NCBI RefSeq assembly: GCF_902459465.1
Contig: NC_047066.1
Span: 11,163,047 to 11,227,046 of the forward strand
Length of the DNA stretch: 64,000 bases
Origin: Asterias rubens
Lineage: Eukaryota; Echinodermata; Asteroidea; Forcipulatida; Asteriidae
Direction: 5' to 3'
Shown here: positions 23,801 through 34,113 of the stretch, piece by piece
Numbering within the stretch: position 1 is the stretch's first letter
Layout of the letters: every line of letters starts with the position of its first letter
Translations under genes and position numbers: made by a program
Notes under the pieces: generated by a model
What the model was told of the DNA's origin: nothing
Databases searched by the model: none
The model's input: the letters and a program-made list of their open reading frames with translations, nothing else

Positions 23801-25446
23801 ATTATTTCAGAACAAATACTAAAAATTAAATTGAACCCATACCACCACAATTGATCAAGAGAAATATTTCCATCTAAAAAACTTGAAGTTTGAAGTTTTC
23901 ATAATTTGATTTGATTTAGTGTTTTTTGAAGTAATATTTGATATGTTTATAGACAATATAATTAAGTATTCGTCATTCATAATATAACAATCTTCCAGTT
24001 TTCATAATAAATATTAATTGATTCCATTTGATAATCTCCAGCCATACAACTAAATGTTGTTGGGGGGGGTGGTGGTGAGCTATGAAAAATCTCACCCATA
24101 GCTGGCCCCTGGACTTTGCATCTCTGTATTATGTACAAAGAGATCGAGCTCAGCTACAATTTGTAGGCAGCCAAGCTAGACCTGTTTAGGTTTACACTGA
24201 GCAGTCACAAAAGCTCACTGTGTCTTGTATAGCTCCAATAATTGTATCAACGTTCAATGTCTTTTGAAAACAAGATAATTACAGAGTCGATTTCACAAAG
24301 ATCTTAGGACCTTCGTACGAGAAACTTACGGCTAGTCGTAAGTTTGGACTAGTTACTTGTCCGAACTTGAGATAAGACAGACAGGGGATGAGAAATAAAA
24401 AAATCTAACAGGACCTAACATTGACAAGCTACATGCACAATGTAAGAGGGAAAATTAGGTTGAAGAAAATAATGATTTGGTGCAACTGAAAGTTTTCAAA
24501 AGAATTGAATCTTTCTTTAGTCCTCCCTCTGAAGTAACTTAAGTTTTCGAGAAGGAAGTAATTTTCCAAGAGATTGATTTCAAGACCTCAGATTTAGAAC
24601 TTGGACACCCTATCACCAAATCCTTACTTCTAAAGAATAAATTGTGAACGTCCACTTGAACATGAAGAGGAAGAGGACTTTAACAGTTTTTTAAGTACAC
24701 TGGTGTGAATCTTTTCACCCAAAAGGATGACATCTGAGTAAATCAAACACGTTGTGAAGTCGCCTTTCAGAATCGACCATCAACCAACGAGGACGATAAA
24801 AACCATCTTAGAAACCATCTTTTTAGAAGACGCAGTGTGTTGGTTTGTTTCTTTGTTTGTTTGTTTCAAATTTGTAATCATGCTACAACTCACCTGTTCT
24901 TTTCATCCGGGTGAAAAATCTCCAAGATATCACCCACTTTTATGCCGGGGAACTCCTTTGGGTTCAAAATGAGCTCCTCCTCTGAAAGGAATAAAACTCC
25001 AACTTATTTTAATAAACTAAATTGAAAATGTTTAACAAAAAACCAACAGGACCTAAGAGGGAGCCTGCAGCCAACGATCGCCCCAATCCATCTACCAGCC
25101 CACCCAAGCCAACCAATCAGAGTCTCCCAACTGGACATACTGGGTGCATCACTAGCAGTGGCTACCAAAGTTACAGGGTATTTTCACCAGCAACATGCTC
25201 CTTGTTCCCCGGTCTCGTCTAGCCAGCAATGGGGACAGGAGGTTTTTCATTACAGCACCCAGGCTCTGGAATTCACTCCCTGAAAACCTCAGGGAAATAC
25301 ATTTAACATCTCCATCTTTCAGCAGCAACTCAAGACACACCTGTTCACACTTGCTTTCCCAACACTTGAGAATTTTCCATCTTTCCATCTTGACCGGCGC
25401 CTTTGAATGGTTTTTCACCAGATTTAGCGCACCTTTAAAAATGCTG

Positions 25447-25504
<58 letters not shown>

Positions 25505-25811
25505 TTGCAATTGAGTGAAAGATACAAATGGGGATACAAAACTTGCAAAGTTGTGTACAGCCCACAGGCACAAAATGAGCAACTCTGGCTGAAACATGAA
25601 GTATTCACAGACGCCATTTCAGTGAGCAACTCTTTTGATGCGACAATATACTGTATCAGCACTGACAATGACCAGTGCTGTCAATGTAACAATACAAATG
25701 CTATTTGAAATAGGGGACATACTAGAGAAAGACATTGCAGTTTTCTTCCAAAACAGAGAAATCCATTGATTACTCACCACTAAAGCTTTTCTGATGGACC
25801 CACAGCTTCAT
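17628..25811 (-). CDS. DEPDC5: DEPDC5 (GATOR1 subunit, Iml1), first five coding exons, partial
   Basis: DEPDC5 is the Rag-GAP-complex subunit that, with NPRL2/NPRL3, restrains mTORC1 at the lysosome when amino acids are low. Exons on the - strand: 25811-25778, 24981-24894, 23710-23658, 22057-21885, 17826-17628. All junctions have GT/AG and keep phase, giving 182 residues. Recognisable blocks: [95 protein letters not shown] and EMWDFD. These match the N-terminal domain of animal DEPDC5 as I recall it. The start is ATG 25811, with an in-frame stop upstream and no earlier Met. The last exon ends in phase 1 at a gtaagt donor; later exons were not found to the left, where two GPCR genes lie on the other strand. 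The normal protein is about 1,600 residues, so this is only its beginning. Confidence 0.93.
17875..18253 (-). mobile_element. Family A TTAA element, next to DEPDC5 exon 5
   Basis: Full-length; begins 48 bases upstream of the DEPDC5 exon 5 acceptor and is inverted relative to the copy at 17235. Confidence 0.9.
18599..18960 (+). mobile_element. Family B TTAA element
   Basis: 362 bp with perfect 24-bp inverted ends beginning TTAAAGCCATTGGACCCTTT. The interior has AACAAACCTGTGAAAATTTA and GGCTCAATCGG, a short stretch shared with family A, suggesting a common ancestor or transposase. It lies in DEPDC5 intron 4. Confidence 0.9.
18961..19810. other. DEPDC5 intron 4, AT-rich part
   Basis: A-rich DNA without recognised element or exon. 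Confidence 0.5.
19811..20100. mobile_element. Fold-back element with TTTGGGTGCGTTCGATAAGC end
   Basis: Inverted ends TTTGGGTGCGTTCGATAAGC and ...GCTAAACGAACACACCCCAAG. Inner GGGTCAACCC and CCAGGA(C/T)GAACGT blocks repeat in both arms. A half copy lies at 26510-26565. DEPDC5 intron 4. Confidence 0.75.
20772..20920 (+). repeat. Dispersed repeat related to 36226-36372, DEPDC5 intron 4
   Basis: GGCTGGATGCTTCGTTTTTG, TAAAGG..AGAGGGCATCC and GAGGCAATCGCTGTTGTTGC parallel the copy in P2X-A intron 4. Confidence 0.6.
20973..21359 (-). mobile_element. Family A TTAA element, DEPDC5 intron 4
   Basis: Full-length; lies 3' of DEPDC5 exon 4. Confidence 0.9.
21674..21812 (-). mobile_element. Second SINE family, decayed copy, DEPDC5 intron 4
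   Basis: GTGTCGTGGCCGAGCAGTTG and a damaged B box on the - strand; ends 73 bases from exon 4. Confidence 0.7.
21885..22057 (-). CDS. DEPDC5: DEPDC5 coding exon 4
   Basis: 173 bases encoding [20 protein letters not shown] through [10 protein letters not shown]; ends in phase 0 at GTAGGA, a weaker donor. Confidence 0.93.
22132..22517 (+). mobile_element. Family A TTAA element, DEPDC5 intron 3
   Basis: Full-length; starts 75 bases upstream of exon 4 on the gene's strand, inverted relative to the copy at 20973. Confidence 0.9.
22780..22998 (-). mobile_element. Second SINE family, Ser/Leu-tRNA-like head, DEPDC5 intron 3
   Basis: The - strand reads GTCATGGCCGAGCGGTTAAG...GTGGGTTTGAATCCCGGTCG, with intact A box TGGCCGAGCGG and B box GGTTTGAATCC plus a short extra arm. 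The body continues leftward with CATCCGGATG and GGCCTGAAGG motifs. Confidence 0.8.
23245..23594 (+). mobile_element. Family A TTAA element, DEPDC5 intron 3
   Basis: The central hairpin is deleted (one arm lost) and the copy is 350 bp. It lies 64 bases from DEPDC5 exon 3. Confidence 0.85.
23658..23710 (-). CDS. DEPDC5: DEPDC5 coding exon 3
   Basis: 53 bases encoding [18 protein letters not shown], phase 2 in and phase 1 out, with a caatag acceptor and a GTAAGT donor. Confidence 0.9.
24523..24603 (-). mobile_element. Family A remnant
   Basis: About 80 bases only, CCTCCCTCTGAAGTAACTTA to GACCTCAGATTTAGAACTT, in DEPDC5 intron 2. Confidence 0.65.
24894..24981 (-). CDS. DEPDC5: DEPDC5 coding exon 2
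   Basis: 88 bases, phase 1 in and phase 2 out, between a cctttcag acceptor and a GTGAGT donor. Encodes [11 protein letters not shown] and the [14 protein letters not shown] block. Confidence 0.9.
25160..25505 (+). mobile_element. LINE 3' fragment with (ATT)n tail
   Basis: The + strand encodes [20 protein letters not shown] and [10 protein letters not shown], the same polymerase end block as the LINE at 61410. It finishes in about 18 ATT units (25450-25505). It lies in DEPDC5 intron 1. Confidence 0.75.
25778..25811 (-). CDS. DEPDC5: DEPDC5 coding exon 1
   Basis: Encodes [11 protein letters not shown] plus one base of the next codon; ends at a GTGAGT donor. Upstream in frame is a TAG with no Met between. 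Confidence 0.85.
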
Positions 25812-27314
25812 ATTCCAGTCAATTCTCTCCGATGCCCCTGAGTCCTATGTTGATTTATTGCGGTTTGAGCCAGACTGGCATTGTCACGGCTTGTACGGAG
25901 ACTACATATATGTACATAAAGGCTGAATCTATTTGTTGAAGGTGGTCAGTCGGTACATTGTTTTTTTCATTTTGATCTGAAACAAAACAGACTGAATTTA
26001 GATTACAGCAGACATGAGAGTATTTAAACTTAAAAATAAATCATAATGCATTAAAGAAAACCCTCCAGAGAAAAATTCCCTGGTCACGCAAACATTAGGG
26101 CCTATTGTTTACATCCAGGAACCACAACTTCTCTTTTTAATAATCTAGTTGAGACATAGTGAACCTTCATCCTCCCATCGGTCGGCAAGATGGATTGATA
26201 GAGTATTTGTTGAAATATCCCTGTAGGCTAATTAACACATAACCTGAATTCAGGTAAGATGCAGTGGGTCACCTAGAACTATTTCGGTTTCGTTCCGCTA
26301 TCGTCTCTCGTAACCTCATAGACGTCTACTCTCACGGCCAAAATTAGGCTCATGTGTCCTTTGAACTCTCATTGTCCATGGGACGACAGAAAATCCACTC
26401 CGCAATCTCAAAAATTCGAGCCTAAATTTGGCTAAAAAAAGAGAAAAAAAAGAGAGATTTGCGATTCCAAAATTGATTGAACCAGTATAGTTAGTGAGAG
26501 GGGCTCACCCGAGTGAGGACTGCGGGGTACACCCAGGGAAGCTTATCGAACGCACCCATGGCCATAGAGTACGTGGAGAATGCCACTGTGACTATACATG
26601 TTGATACACATGCAGTATTAATAATCTATATATAAGGGGAGGGGCGTGTTGTGGGAGGTGACTTTGCACTGCAGGGGCAACTTTGCTAAGTAATAAGGAG
26701 AGATATTGACTGGCTTTATTATATCACGCATGCTGCGGTTGTCCGCTGTTTGATGCGTACATCAATACAAATATTAAAACATGTATGATTCAGCGTGGAT
26801 TCACAAAAAATTACCAAGTTTACAAATGAAATACAAACATGACAAACCATAAACAGACAAAAGTCGAAACCCAAATTCCAAAAACGTTTCATTTCATTAT
26901 GTTATGTTGATTGGATTTTGTGAACGACAGTTTCGTTAAATAAAGGTTAACATGATCAAGTAAAATGTGGGCACCAAAATGTGATCCATAAAACCATCTT
27001 AAACAAAAATTAAGCGGTCTGGTGTTTTACCTTTTACGAACTTTTAATCAGCAACCCACATGCCATTTGGCGGCCATCACGGCTATCCGATGTTATGATT
27101 TTGCCAAATGTTGGTGAGGTCATGACCTTACACACGTGTAAGGGACCACATCCAAAGTTCTAAAACTAGATGCTACAATTAACTTAATATATGGGTACTG
27201 CTAGGTAGGGCCTACTATTAGTTGCTGGATTGCTTTGGTTTATTTAATGGTGTCAACACTACCACTTTGAGCGAAATTTTGTTATAACAGCTATTTGAGA
27301 GTTAAAAACTAAGG
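25812..27314. promoter_or_regulatory. Divergent upstream region of DEPDC5 and ERp29
   Basis: Head-to-head spacing of the two start codons is 1,698 bases. It contains a half fold-back element (26510-26565), an ACCTGAATTCAGGT palindrome (26242), and TTTGGCGGCCAT (27067). Exact transcription starts cannot be placed. Confidence 0.4.
26510..26565. mobile_element. Half copy of the 19811-type element
   Basis: CCCAGGGAAGCTTATCGAAC followed by GCACCCA matches one end of 19811-20100. Confidence 0.6.
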
Positions 27315-27377
27315 GGATAAAAAATGAACAGTCGTATACTTTCAAATTGAAAGTCTACGACTGTTCATTTTTTATCC
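27315..27377. repeat. Near-perfect hairpin upstream of ERp29
   Basis: 31-bp arms (27315-27345 and 27347-27377) with one mismatch and a single-base centre; left arm begins GGATAAAAAATGAACAGTCG. It lies 133 bases before the ERp29 start codon. Confidence 0.9.
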
Positions 27378-27509
27378 ATCGACGTCTGCTCTCCAGACGC
27401 CTTAATGTACGAATGTAGTGAGTGCACTGTGTGCCGCCAGTCTGAATTAAAAATCAAAACAGGACTACAACACAAATTCAAGAAACACATCGTCGTGCTC
27501 GCATTGAAT

Positions 27510-27635
27510 ATGGAAATGGCTCCAAATGTTTATGTTTTTTCCCTTATTCTTTCAGTTTTGGTATTTAGTATTGGATTGGTGAACTCCTTCGGCTTTCAAG
27601 GCTCTGTGGCGCTTGATTCACTTACATTTGACAAG
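27510..27635 (+). CDS. ERP29: ERp29 coding exon 1 (signal peptide)
   Basis: 42 codons from ATG 27510 through GSVALDSLTFDK, ending at GTAAAC in phase 0. The frame is open further left but no ATG lies close upstream. Confidence 0.9.
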
Positions 27636-30450
27636 GTAAACATTTTCCGTCGATCGCCCAACTAATTTTGGTACAAATCAAATAGACCTACATCATGTAC
27701 AATACATGTGAATCATTTTTTGTCATTCCCTTTGGGATTGTCCAATCAAAGCATGCCATATTGTAACAACATTTGTATCAGCGTTATTGGAAAAGTTTCC
27801 GTATGGCGCCACCACTTTTTCATTCGAAATAAAATAATATGGTATCTAATTTACCTGATTGATATATATCCCTTTTTGTAAAAATGAGTGAAAAAGTGGT
27901 GGCGCCATACGAAAAGTTATCCGCGTTATTATCTATCAATTCTTATTAAAACTGGGTACTGCGGTGGATATTGTCCCTGTCTTTAAGGAAGAGGGAAACA
28001 AAGCTTTTGCTTCTTTTTCCTACAATCGGCTATGACATGTTTGTTAACGTCAAGCTATTTTCAATTTTTTGTTATTAACTGGATTAAGTTTTCCTTGGTA
28101 CAAGTTATTAAATGTTTTCTGAACAATGTTATTGATGACGTTGACATGAAATACATGTATCTGAAATGAATGAAATGAAATGATATTTTGCCAGCAGGCA
28201 GCTTGGTGTAATGCATTGATGCCAGCAGAAACACACATGCTTATTATATAATATCTTAATTAACAGCTCAGTGCCCCAGGGCAGTGCACTGTCTGTCTGA
28301 CTCTGAGTGACTGTTCTCTTTCGAGCTTAAATTTTGTATTTTTATAATAACATTTTTTTTGTATACAAATTACAACAACAAGCGGGACCTCCTACAGCTT
28401 TACGTCCCATCAAAAGAAAAGCCAAGGATGAAGAAGTAGCCTACTGCTTGCTCTTGCAATTATAAACGGACTTAGGGACACAGGATTCAAACCCGCACTC
28501 GGCTGATCAGAATTACCAATGAATTGAGTCCAGTGCATTAAAGGCAGTAGACACTATTGATAATTACTCAAAATAATTATTAGCATAAAACCTTACTTTG
28601 TAACAAGTTATTATAGGGAGGGGAGAGGTTGGTAGTATAAACCATTGCGAGAAACGGCTCCCTTTGAAGGGATGTAGTTTTCGAGAAAGAAGTAATTTTC
28701 CGCGAATTTGATTGCGAGACCTCAGGTTTAGAATTTGAGGTCTCGAATCAAGCATCTGAAAGCACACAACTTCGTGTGACAAGGGTGTTTTTTCTTTCTT
28801 TATTATCTCACAACTTCGACAACCAATTGAGTTCAAATTTTCACAGGTTTGTTATTTTATTCACATGTTGAGAAACACCAAGTGGGAAGACTGGTCTTTG
28901 ACAGTCACTAATAGTGTCCAGTGTCTTTAAACCGTTTGGCCACATATGTAGCCCCACCTGTGTGACCAACTCTCTCCAAGATTCAGAGAGAGTTCGGCCA
29001 CATAGCCCATAGGTGGGGCTACCATGATCTTGAATAAAATATAATCCATGAAGCACAAACTGTTTTATAACGAAAATTGAGTTTCTACATTTCATCTTGA
29101 TTCAGGTAATTGGTAAATTCAAAGCGGTCTTAGTCAAGTTTGATGAGAACTATCCGCATGGAGAGAAGCAGGGAGAGTATAAGAAGATAGCGTCTGGTGG
29201 GAGTTCTCAGCCTGAATTACTCATTGCTGAGGTTGGAATACAAGGTGAATACAAAGGCCAAATAATAAAAAATACTAGTTGATCGTCCGGATTTTTCAAA
29301 AAAGAGGAGGATGAGGGCCTTACTATTTACTATGTACTATTTTTATTCAAGATGGCCGCTAAAAGTATTTCAAATCAAACAGGCCACCAATTCTTCAGTT
29401 TGAATCAACCGCAAACTTATTTATAATTAGTTGCATGATGACCTGTGTTAACACTAACACTAACAGGGTCGGATAACAGATTTGCTGGTACTGGTAGGCA
29501 TTCACTAATAATTGTTTTATGAAACCGACGGTTACAAGTGTTCGAAAAAAGGATGCGACCCCCAAAAAGGATGTGGGCGGGGCGGTCAACTGGTATTTTT
29601 TTTTTTTTGCCTAACCCTTCATGATTTAAAACTAAAAGAGTCCTTCAAAACTTTTTGCAAGATAAATGGATAAAACACAAATTTGTTATCATCCTGAACG
29701 GCCTCTCAAATAGTAAAAGAAAATGTGGCTATTTTCAAGTTTGCAGATGGTTTTGTTGGGATTGCAACTGAAGTTAATATCAACCATTTTGCTCATTTTA
29801 ATATGGCTGCCAGTGCTGCATAAACAGATTACATTTACTCCTACTACGGAGTTAAGGTTTTCATTCTAGCAGAAATGAAGACTTGACGAAGGGGCTTTGA
29901 TTTAAAAATGCAAAATAAATGCTTTATTTTTCCAAATCATGTCATTACAGATTTTGGAAGTAAGGAAAATGGTGACTTAGCAGAACGCTTCAACATCCTC
30001 AAAGAAGAGCGACCCACTTACAAACTTTTCCTCCAAGGAAAGAAAGAGCCAATCAGCTACATCGGAGAAATAATCAGCTCGAGCATCTTGGATTTTGTTC
30101 AGGAACATTCCGGCCTTTGGATTGGTCGAGAGAGCTGCATTGAAAGCTTTGATAATATAGTCAAGGAGTTCGTCAACGGAGACGAGATGAAGCAGAATTT
30201 GCTTCTTGAGAAGGCAGCAGAAGAAAAAGAGAAATTAGAGTTGCAGGACGAGAAGAAATCTGCAGAGATTTACATCAAAGTGATGAGAAAGATTCTGGAG
30301 AAGGGGAAAGAGTTTGTGATCTTGGAGATTGAGCGGGTCAAGAAATTGCTGAAAGAGAAAGTCAGTGATGCAAAGAAAAAGACTTTTGAAGCCAAGTTGA
30401 ATATTCTGTCGTCATTTAGGGCTTTCATTAACTCTAAGGAAGAACTCTAG
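27510..30450 (+). CDS. ERP29: ERp29, endoplasmic reticulum resident protein 29, complete
   Basis: ER-lumen, PDI-related chaperone-like protein that assists secretory cargo; the Drosophila homologue is Windbeutel. Three coding exons: 27510-27635, 29106-29244 and 29951-30450, with phases 0 and 1 and GT/AG borders, giving 254 residues (human is 261). Seen: hydrophobic signal peptide (residues about 5-25), a b-type thioredoxin domain with VLVKFDENYPHGEKQGEY and LLIAEVGI and no CxxC site, a lone conserved cysteine in WIGRESCIESF, and an all-helical C-terminal D domain rich in Glu and Lys (about 160-250). It ends in KEEL, the KDEL-type retrieval signal typical of this family. The first ATG of exon 1 directly precedes the signal peptide. 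The promoter faces DEPDC5 head to head. Confidence 0.95.
27789..27922. mobile_element. Short fold-back element with 8-bp target duplication, ERp29 intron 1
   Basis: 134 bp; arms share CGTATGGCGCCACCACTTTT. Flanking direct repeat GCGTTATT at 27781-27788 and 27923-27930. Fits a hAT-type non-autonomous element. Confidence 0.85.
28367..28535 (-). mobile_element. Second SINE family, decayed copy, ERp29 intron 1
   Basis: CAGCTTTACGTCCCATC and GGATTCAAACCCGCACTCGG match the 21674 and 22780 copies; the tRNA-like 5' end is lost to a family A insertion. Confidence 0.65.
28538..28930 (-). mobile_element. Family A TTAA element, ERp29 intron 1
   Basis: Full-length, inserted at the end of a degraded tRNA-like SINE. 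Confidence 0.9.
29106..29244 (+). CDS. ERP29: ERp29 coding exon 2
   Basis: 139 bases from a ttcag acceptor to GTGAAT, encoding VIGKFKAVLVKFDENYPHGE through AEVGIQ, phase 1 out. Confidence 0.93.
29951..30450 (+). CDS. ERP29: ERp29 coding exon 3 (end of thioredoxin domain, D domain, KEEL)
   Basis: 500 bases from a cattacag acceptor to the TAG at 30448, encoding DFGSKENGDLAERFNILKEE through NSKEEL. The first codon is split with exon 2. Confidence 0.95.
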
Positions 30451-31202
30451 GGTAATAAAGAGCTGGGATACATTTTTGTTTCCAATTTGTTTTGCACATT
30501 TCCAAGGGAAATGAATTTGGGAAGTCTTCACTATGTAGAATTTCAATTAATTTGTCACATTTAAGAACACTTTAACTTTCAAGATGTAGGATATTCACCT
30601 TCACTCAAAGATGTCACAATTTCCGTTGCAGCTGTCAAGTGCAAAAAATAATGTTATGTAACTCATTTTTAATTTTAACATTGTTATTAAATTTATACCC
30701 TGAAATCATTCTAATTTGTATCAAGGAAAAAATGTGCAATCTTAAATAAAAATTTATCTGGCTAAATTGAATGAAAATATTTTAATGAAGTTAAATTTTG
30801 GAGTAGTAATGTAAGTAGGAATTATTAAAAAAATCTTCACACACATTTTTTTTTTTTTTGATGTTCAAGCAGCTCCAAGCTCATCAAAACGAAATTTTGA
30901 AATATTTGTTAGCGATATCTCTATTTGGAATTAGGAAAAAAAAATTCATTACAAATTTTTGAAATAAATCTATGCAACACCTCAATGAAATATTGTTTAA
31001 ATCATGAATTTTGATTAACAAGTCGGCCACTTACATGTATCATTGGCCGATTTGTTTTATGTAATGCCTTTATTATGAAAACTTAATACCTCCAATCTGT
31101 AAAAAAAAGAATCTGCCCCCAAACATTATCTTACACATCTTCTTTAAAGGAAAAGAACTTTGGAGATTTGCACAAAGAAACTTTTAACATCAGGGTCATT
31201 AG
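30451..31202. other. 3' flank of ERp29
   Basis: AT-rich probable 3' untranslated DNA and flank; no second gene seen. Confidence 0.5.
30745..30750 (+). terminator. Candidate poly(A) signal of ERp29
   Basis: AATAAA about 295 bases after the stop. A second AATAAA at 30454 is only four bases past the stop and is less likely to be the main site. Confidence 0.45.
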
Positions 31203-31766
31203 ATAATGGGGATGTTATAGTAAGATTTACTATAGTGTTTCCCTGTTACTGTTTTCAAGTTTTTTGACTTGACAAGGTCACAAGAAGCATATATCACTTT
31301 TAACTAAGTTTTTGAAATTATTAATATGGTCACTTAACACCAAGTTGCTGTATGTACCGAGAAAATTGCATTAAAGAATGTGGTCATTTTTAATCAAGCA
31401 CAAATTGAAATAAAAATTGTGTTTCATTTTTCTTTGGGATCCCTCCACCCGTCTTGTCATGGCTGCAGATATAGATATAGATAATGGGAATGTTATAGAA
31501 TGTTATAGTAAGATTTACTATAGTGTTTCCCTGTTACTGTTTTCAAGTTTTTTGACTTGACAAGGTCACAAGAAGCATATATCACTTTTAACTAAATTTT
31601 TGAAATTATTAATATGGTCACTTAACACCAAGTTGCTGTATGTACCGAGAAAATTGCATTAAAGAATGTGGTCATTTTTAATCAAGCACAAATTGAAATA
31701 AAAATTGTGTTTCATTTTTCTTTGGGATCCCTCCACCCGTCTTGTCATGGCTGCAGATATAGATGG
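31203..31766. repeat. Two-copy tandem duplication, about 280 bp
   Basis: Copies 31203-31480 and 31481-31766 differ by a few bases and a 10-base insertion (GAATGTTATA) near the start of the second. The block is downstream of ERp29. Confidence 0.9.
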
Positions 31767-32297
31767 TAAAACCACAACCATGGCCTCTTTAGAACAATTT
31801 GTTGCTACATTTTGTACTAAATTGCTTCAACTTTCCAGGTTGTGAAAGCAAGTTTAAAACGAGTTGTTTACAAAAGATAATTATGTGAAAATTCAGAACA
31901 AGGCAAAGTTTTTTAAGATTATGTTGAGCTTATCCCTATACTTTCGAAATAAGTGTGTCTTTGTTGATAGAGGGCGCGCTTTGGACTACCGAAGGAGGAC
32001 CACACACACGTGATGAATCGAGATTCGACTGTGCATTATTGAGAGAGAACGAATCTTCTTGTCGGGTAAGTAGTTGTAAACAATTAGAAAGTTTTGGGGG
32101 TGTGACTTGAGGAGTGGACTAGGTTGGGCTAAAGCATGCTAAGAAAGTAGTGCCTACTCAAGACACGACACACATACACCGGCTGTACGCTCTTTCTGTA
32201 CACTACTGACCGGTTGTTTTTTAATGGCATTATTTTATAAATTAGTTACTCGGACGGAAAATTAACTTTACTTCCTTGGTGTTGTCAACCATGGAGG
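31767..32297. other. Intergenic before the hAT-like element
   Basis: A less AT-rich patch at 31975-32060 has two possible donor sites (CGGGTAAGTA at 32065) and could be a 5' untranslated exon of P2X-A; unproven. Confidence 0.35.
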
Positions 32298-32305
32298 AAT
32301 AAATC

Positions 32306-32788
32306 CGGTCCTACTTACTACTTGCCGTCAACTCGCCGACTTGCCGTCAACTCGCCGTCCACTCATTTTCGTGCCGTCAGCTCATTAAATTTACATGAAA
32401 AATTTATAAATGGGACACGGAAGTGTTAAGTCTGGGCTAAACTACATTTTTCTCATGGTTTTCGGTAAAAATTCATTCACAAAAACGACTTTGTGTTGAT
32501 AGAAAAAAAGTACCAATCATTGACATCTTGGCCTTGGGCCAAGACTAATCAATGTGAAAAAGCAAGATGGCGGCCGACGGTTTTGCTGTTTCGAGATAGT
32601 TTTTTTCACGAGAAAAAAACTCAATTTTTATTCCGAAATATGACCTAAAACTTTCGCGAATTCTCTTTGAGCTGATACTTTACAGTTCTATGCTTCTTTT
32701 GTGGGTTTTAAATGTATATTGGTGGAGTTGACGGCGAGTTGACGGCGCAAGTGAGTTGACGGCGAGTTGACGGCAAGTAGTAGGACCC
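32306..32788. mobile_element. hAT-like non-autonomous element with 8-bp target duplication
   Basis: 483 bp with inverted ends GGTCCTACT..CTACTTGCCG built of repeated GCCGTCAACTC units. Flanked by AATAAATC at 32298-32305 and 32789-32796. The interior has an AAGATGGCGGCCGAC block (YY1-like). It lies between ERp29 and P2X-A. Confidence 0.9.
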
Positions 32789-33098
32789 AATAAATCTAAT
32801 TTATTCCGCAGTGCGCTAGATACCGATCTGTGTTATTTTCAAAACTTGTTAATGATACCGTTGAGTTGGGGAACTTGCAATAGAGTCTATTTCTTCTTCC
32901 ATGATGATACCAGCATCATCCCCTTTACAAGTCAACAGTCTATTTTATATTATTATTATGGATTCTTCCTTCCACCATTTTTCAGAATCAGAATGCTTCT
33001 TGCTTGCACTATACCAACACCTACAATGTATGTTATTACTGTTCGTAAGTCCATGGAGCACTTGCTCCATGGTGAGTCGTGCTATAGCGTACTACTAC

Positions 33099-33657
33099 TA
33101 CAGTACAGAGTCTAACCCGTAATTCCTAGTGCATTGTCGTTTTTCATAGAATTGTCAGAATTTGTACGCACCGGTCTTCTCAGCGTCCGCCATGTTGTTA
33201 CACTTACAGCGCTGCGTCAATGAAAACAACATGTGGAGACAGACTATCTAGGTTTGAAATAAATTAGTTGCCAAGTCATTAAAAGTTTTTTTAAAAGTTA
33301 ACTGAATATCATGACTTTTTCTCTAATGTTCCCAAACTTGATTTATTCAGCAATTTATTTTCCATTGAAAATGTCAGCGAAACTACGAGAACGACTATAC
33401 AATAATAAAATTAGCACCTGTCGGTAGAAATTAAAAAAAATCCTCCAACTTAAGGAGTCTTTGTGCGTAGATCATTTTTAGACACGTTAAAAGTCCCGTA
33501 GGTAATGCGTTTTGGCTGCATTAGCTACCGTAGTTTTCAATTCGTGCCATGGCAGGAACTTCTAGCTATGCACGGAAAATAAAATCGAGCAACGGCCGGC
33601 GCGAATTGGTGCTATTACATAAATAACGGAAATACGGGTTAGACTCTGTACTGTACT
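33099..33657. mobile_element. Fold-back element with TACAGTACAGAGTCTAACCC ends
   Basis: 27-bp inverted ends (33099-33125 and 33631-33657). Target duplication uncertain (CTAC at most). It lies about 460 bases before the P2X-A start codon. Confidence 0.7.
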
Positions 33658-34113
33658 ACCTAGTGAGTACTAGGTACTAGAACAAGTGCCATCCAATCAT
33701 AATTGCACATGTGCAATTGTTTGTGTGTACACAAACAAACAAGGAAATTGAACTTCCAGTTTCCTAAACTATACTCACTTACTGTCGTCAGTGTCTTAAG
33801 TTTCACTGTCGCTGTTTGTGTGTGTGAGTATAGGAGTGTTTCTTCGCAACTTGACAACCGTCCCAACTAGGGGACTTTGAGGGGCACTAACCTGACCAAG
33901 GCCAAGACCAAGGGGCAACGAAGGCCATGACCTCTGTGGCCTGGCTACTTCTAAAACTTTGAGGTTCGTTCTGCTATTGTTTCCACTAACGAATACCTCA
34001 TAGTTCTACTTCTAGTAGTAAATAGAAAGAATTACAAGAATTTGAACTAACCTAATATTACATTCCATTTCAACACAGATTCTTCTCCTATGTAGATTAC
34101 TAAACGTTGAATC
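33658..34113. promoter_or_regulatory. 5' flank of P2X-A
   Basis: Short flank between a fold-back element and the start codon. Contains a GACCAAGG/CCAAGACCAAGG repeat fragment (33893-33915). No clear TATA box. Confidence 0.35.

Noticed and set aside
25195-25668. Frames with poly-Tyr or poly-Ile
   Set aside because: They read through an (ATT)n LINE tail; only the short polymerase remnant is meaningful.
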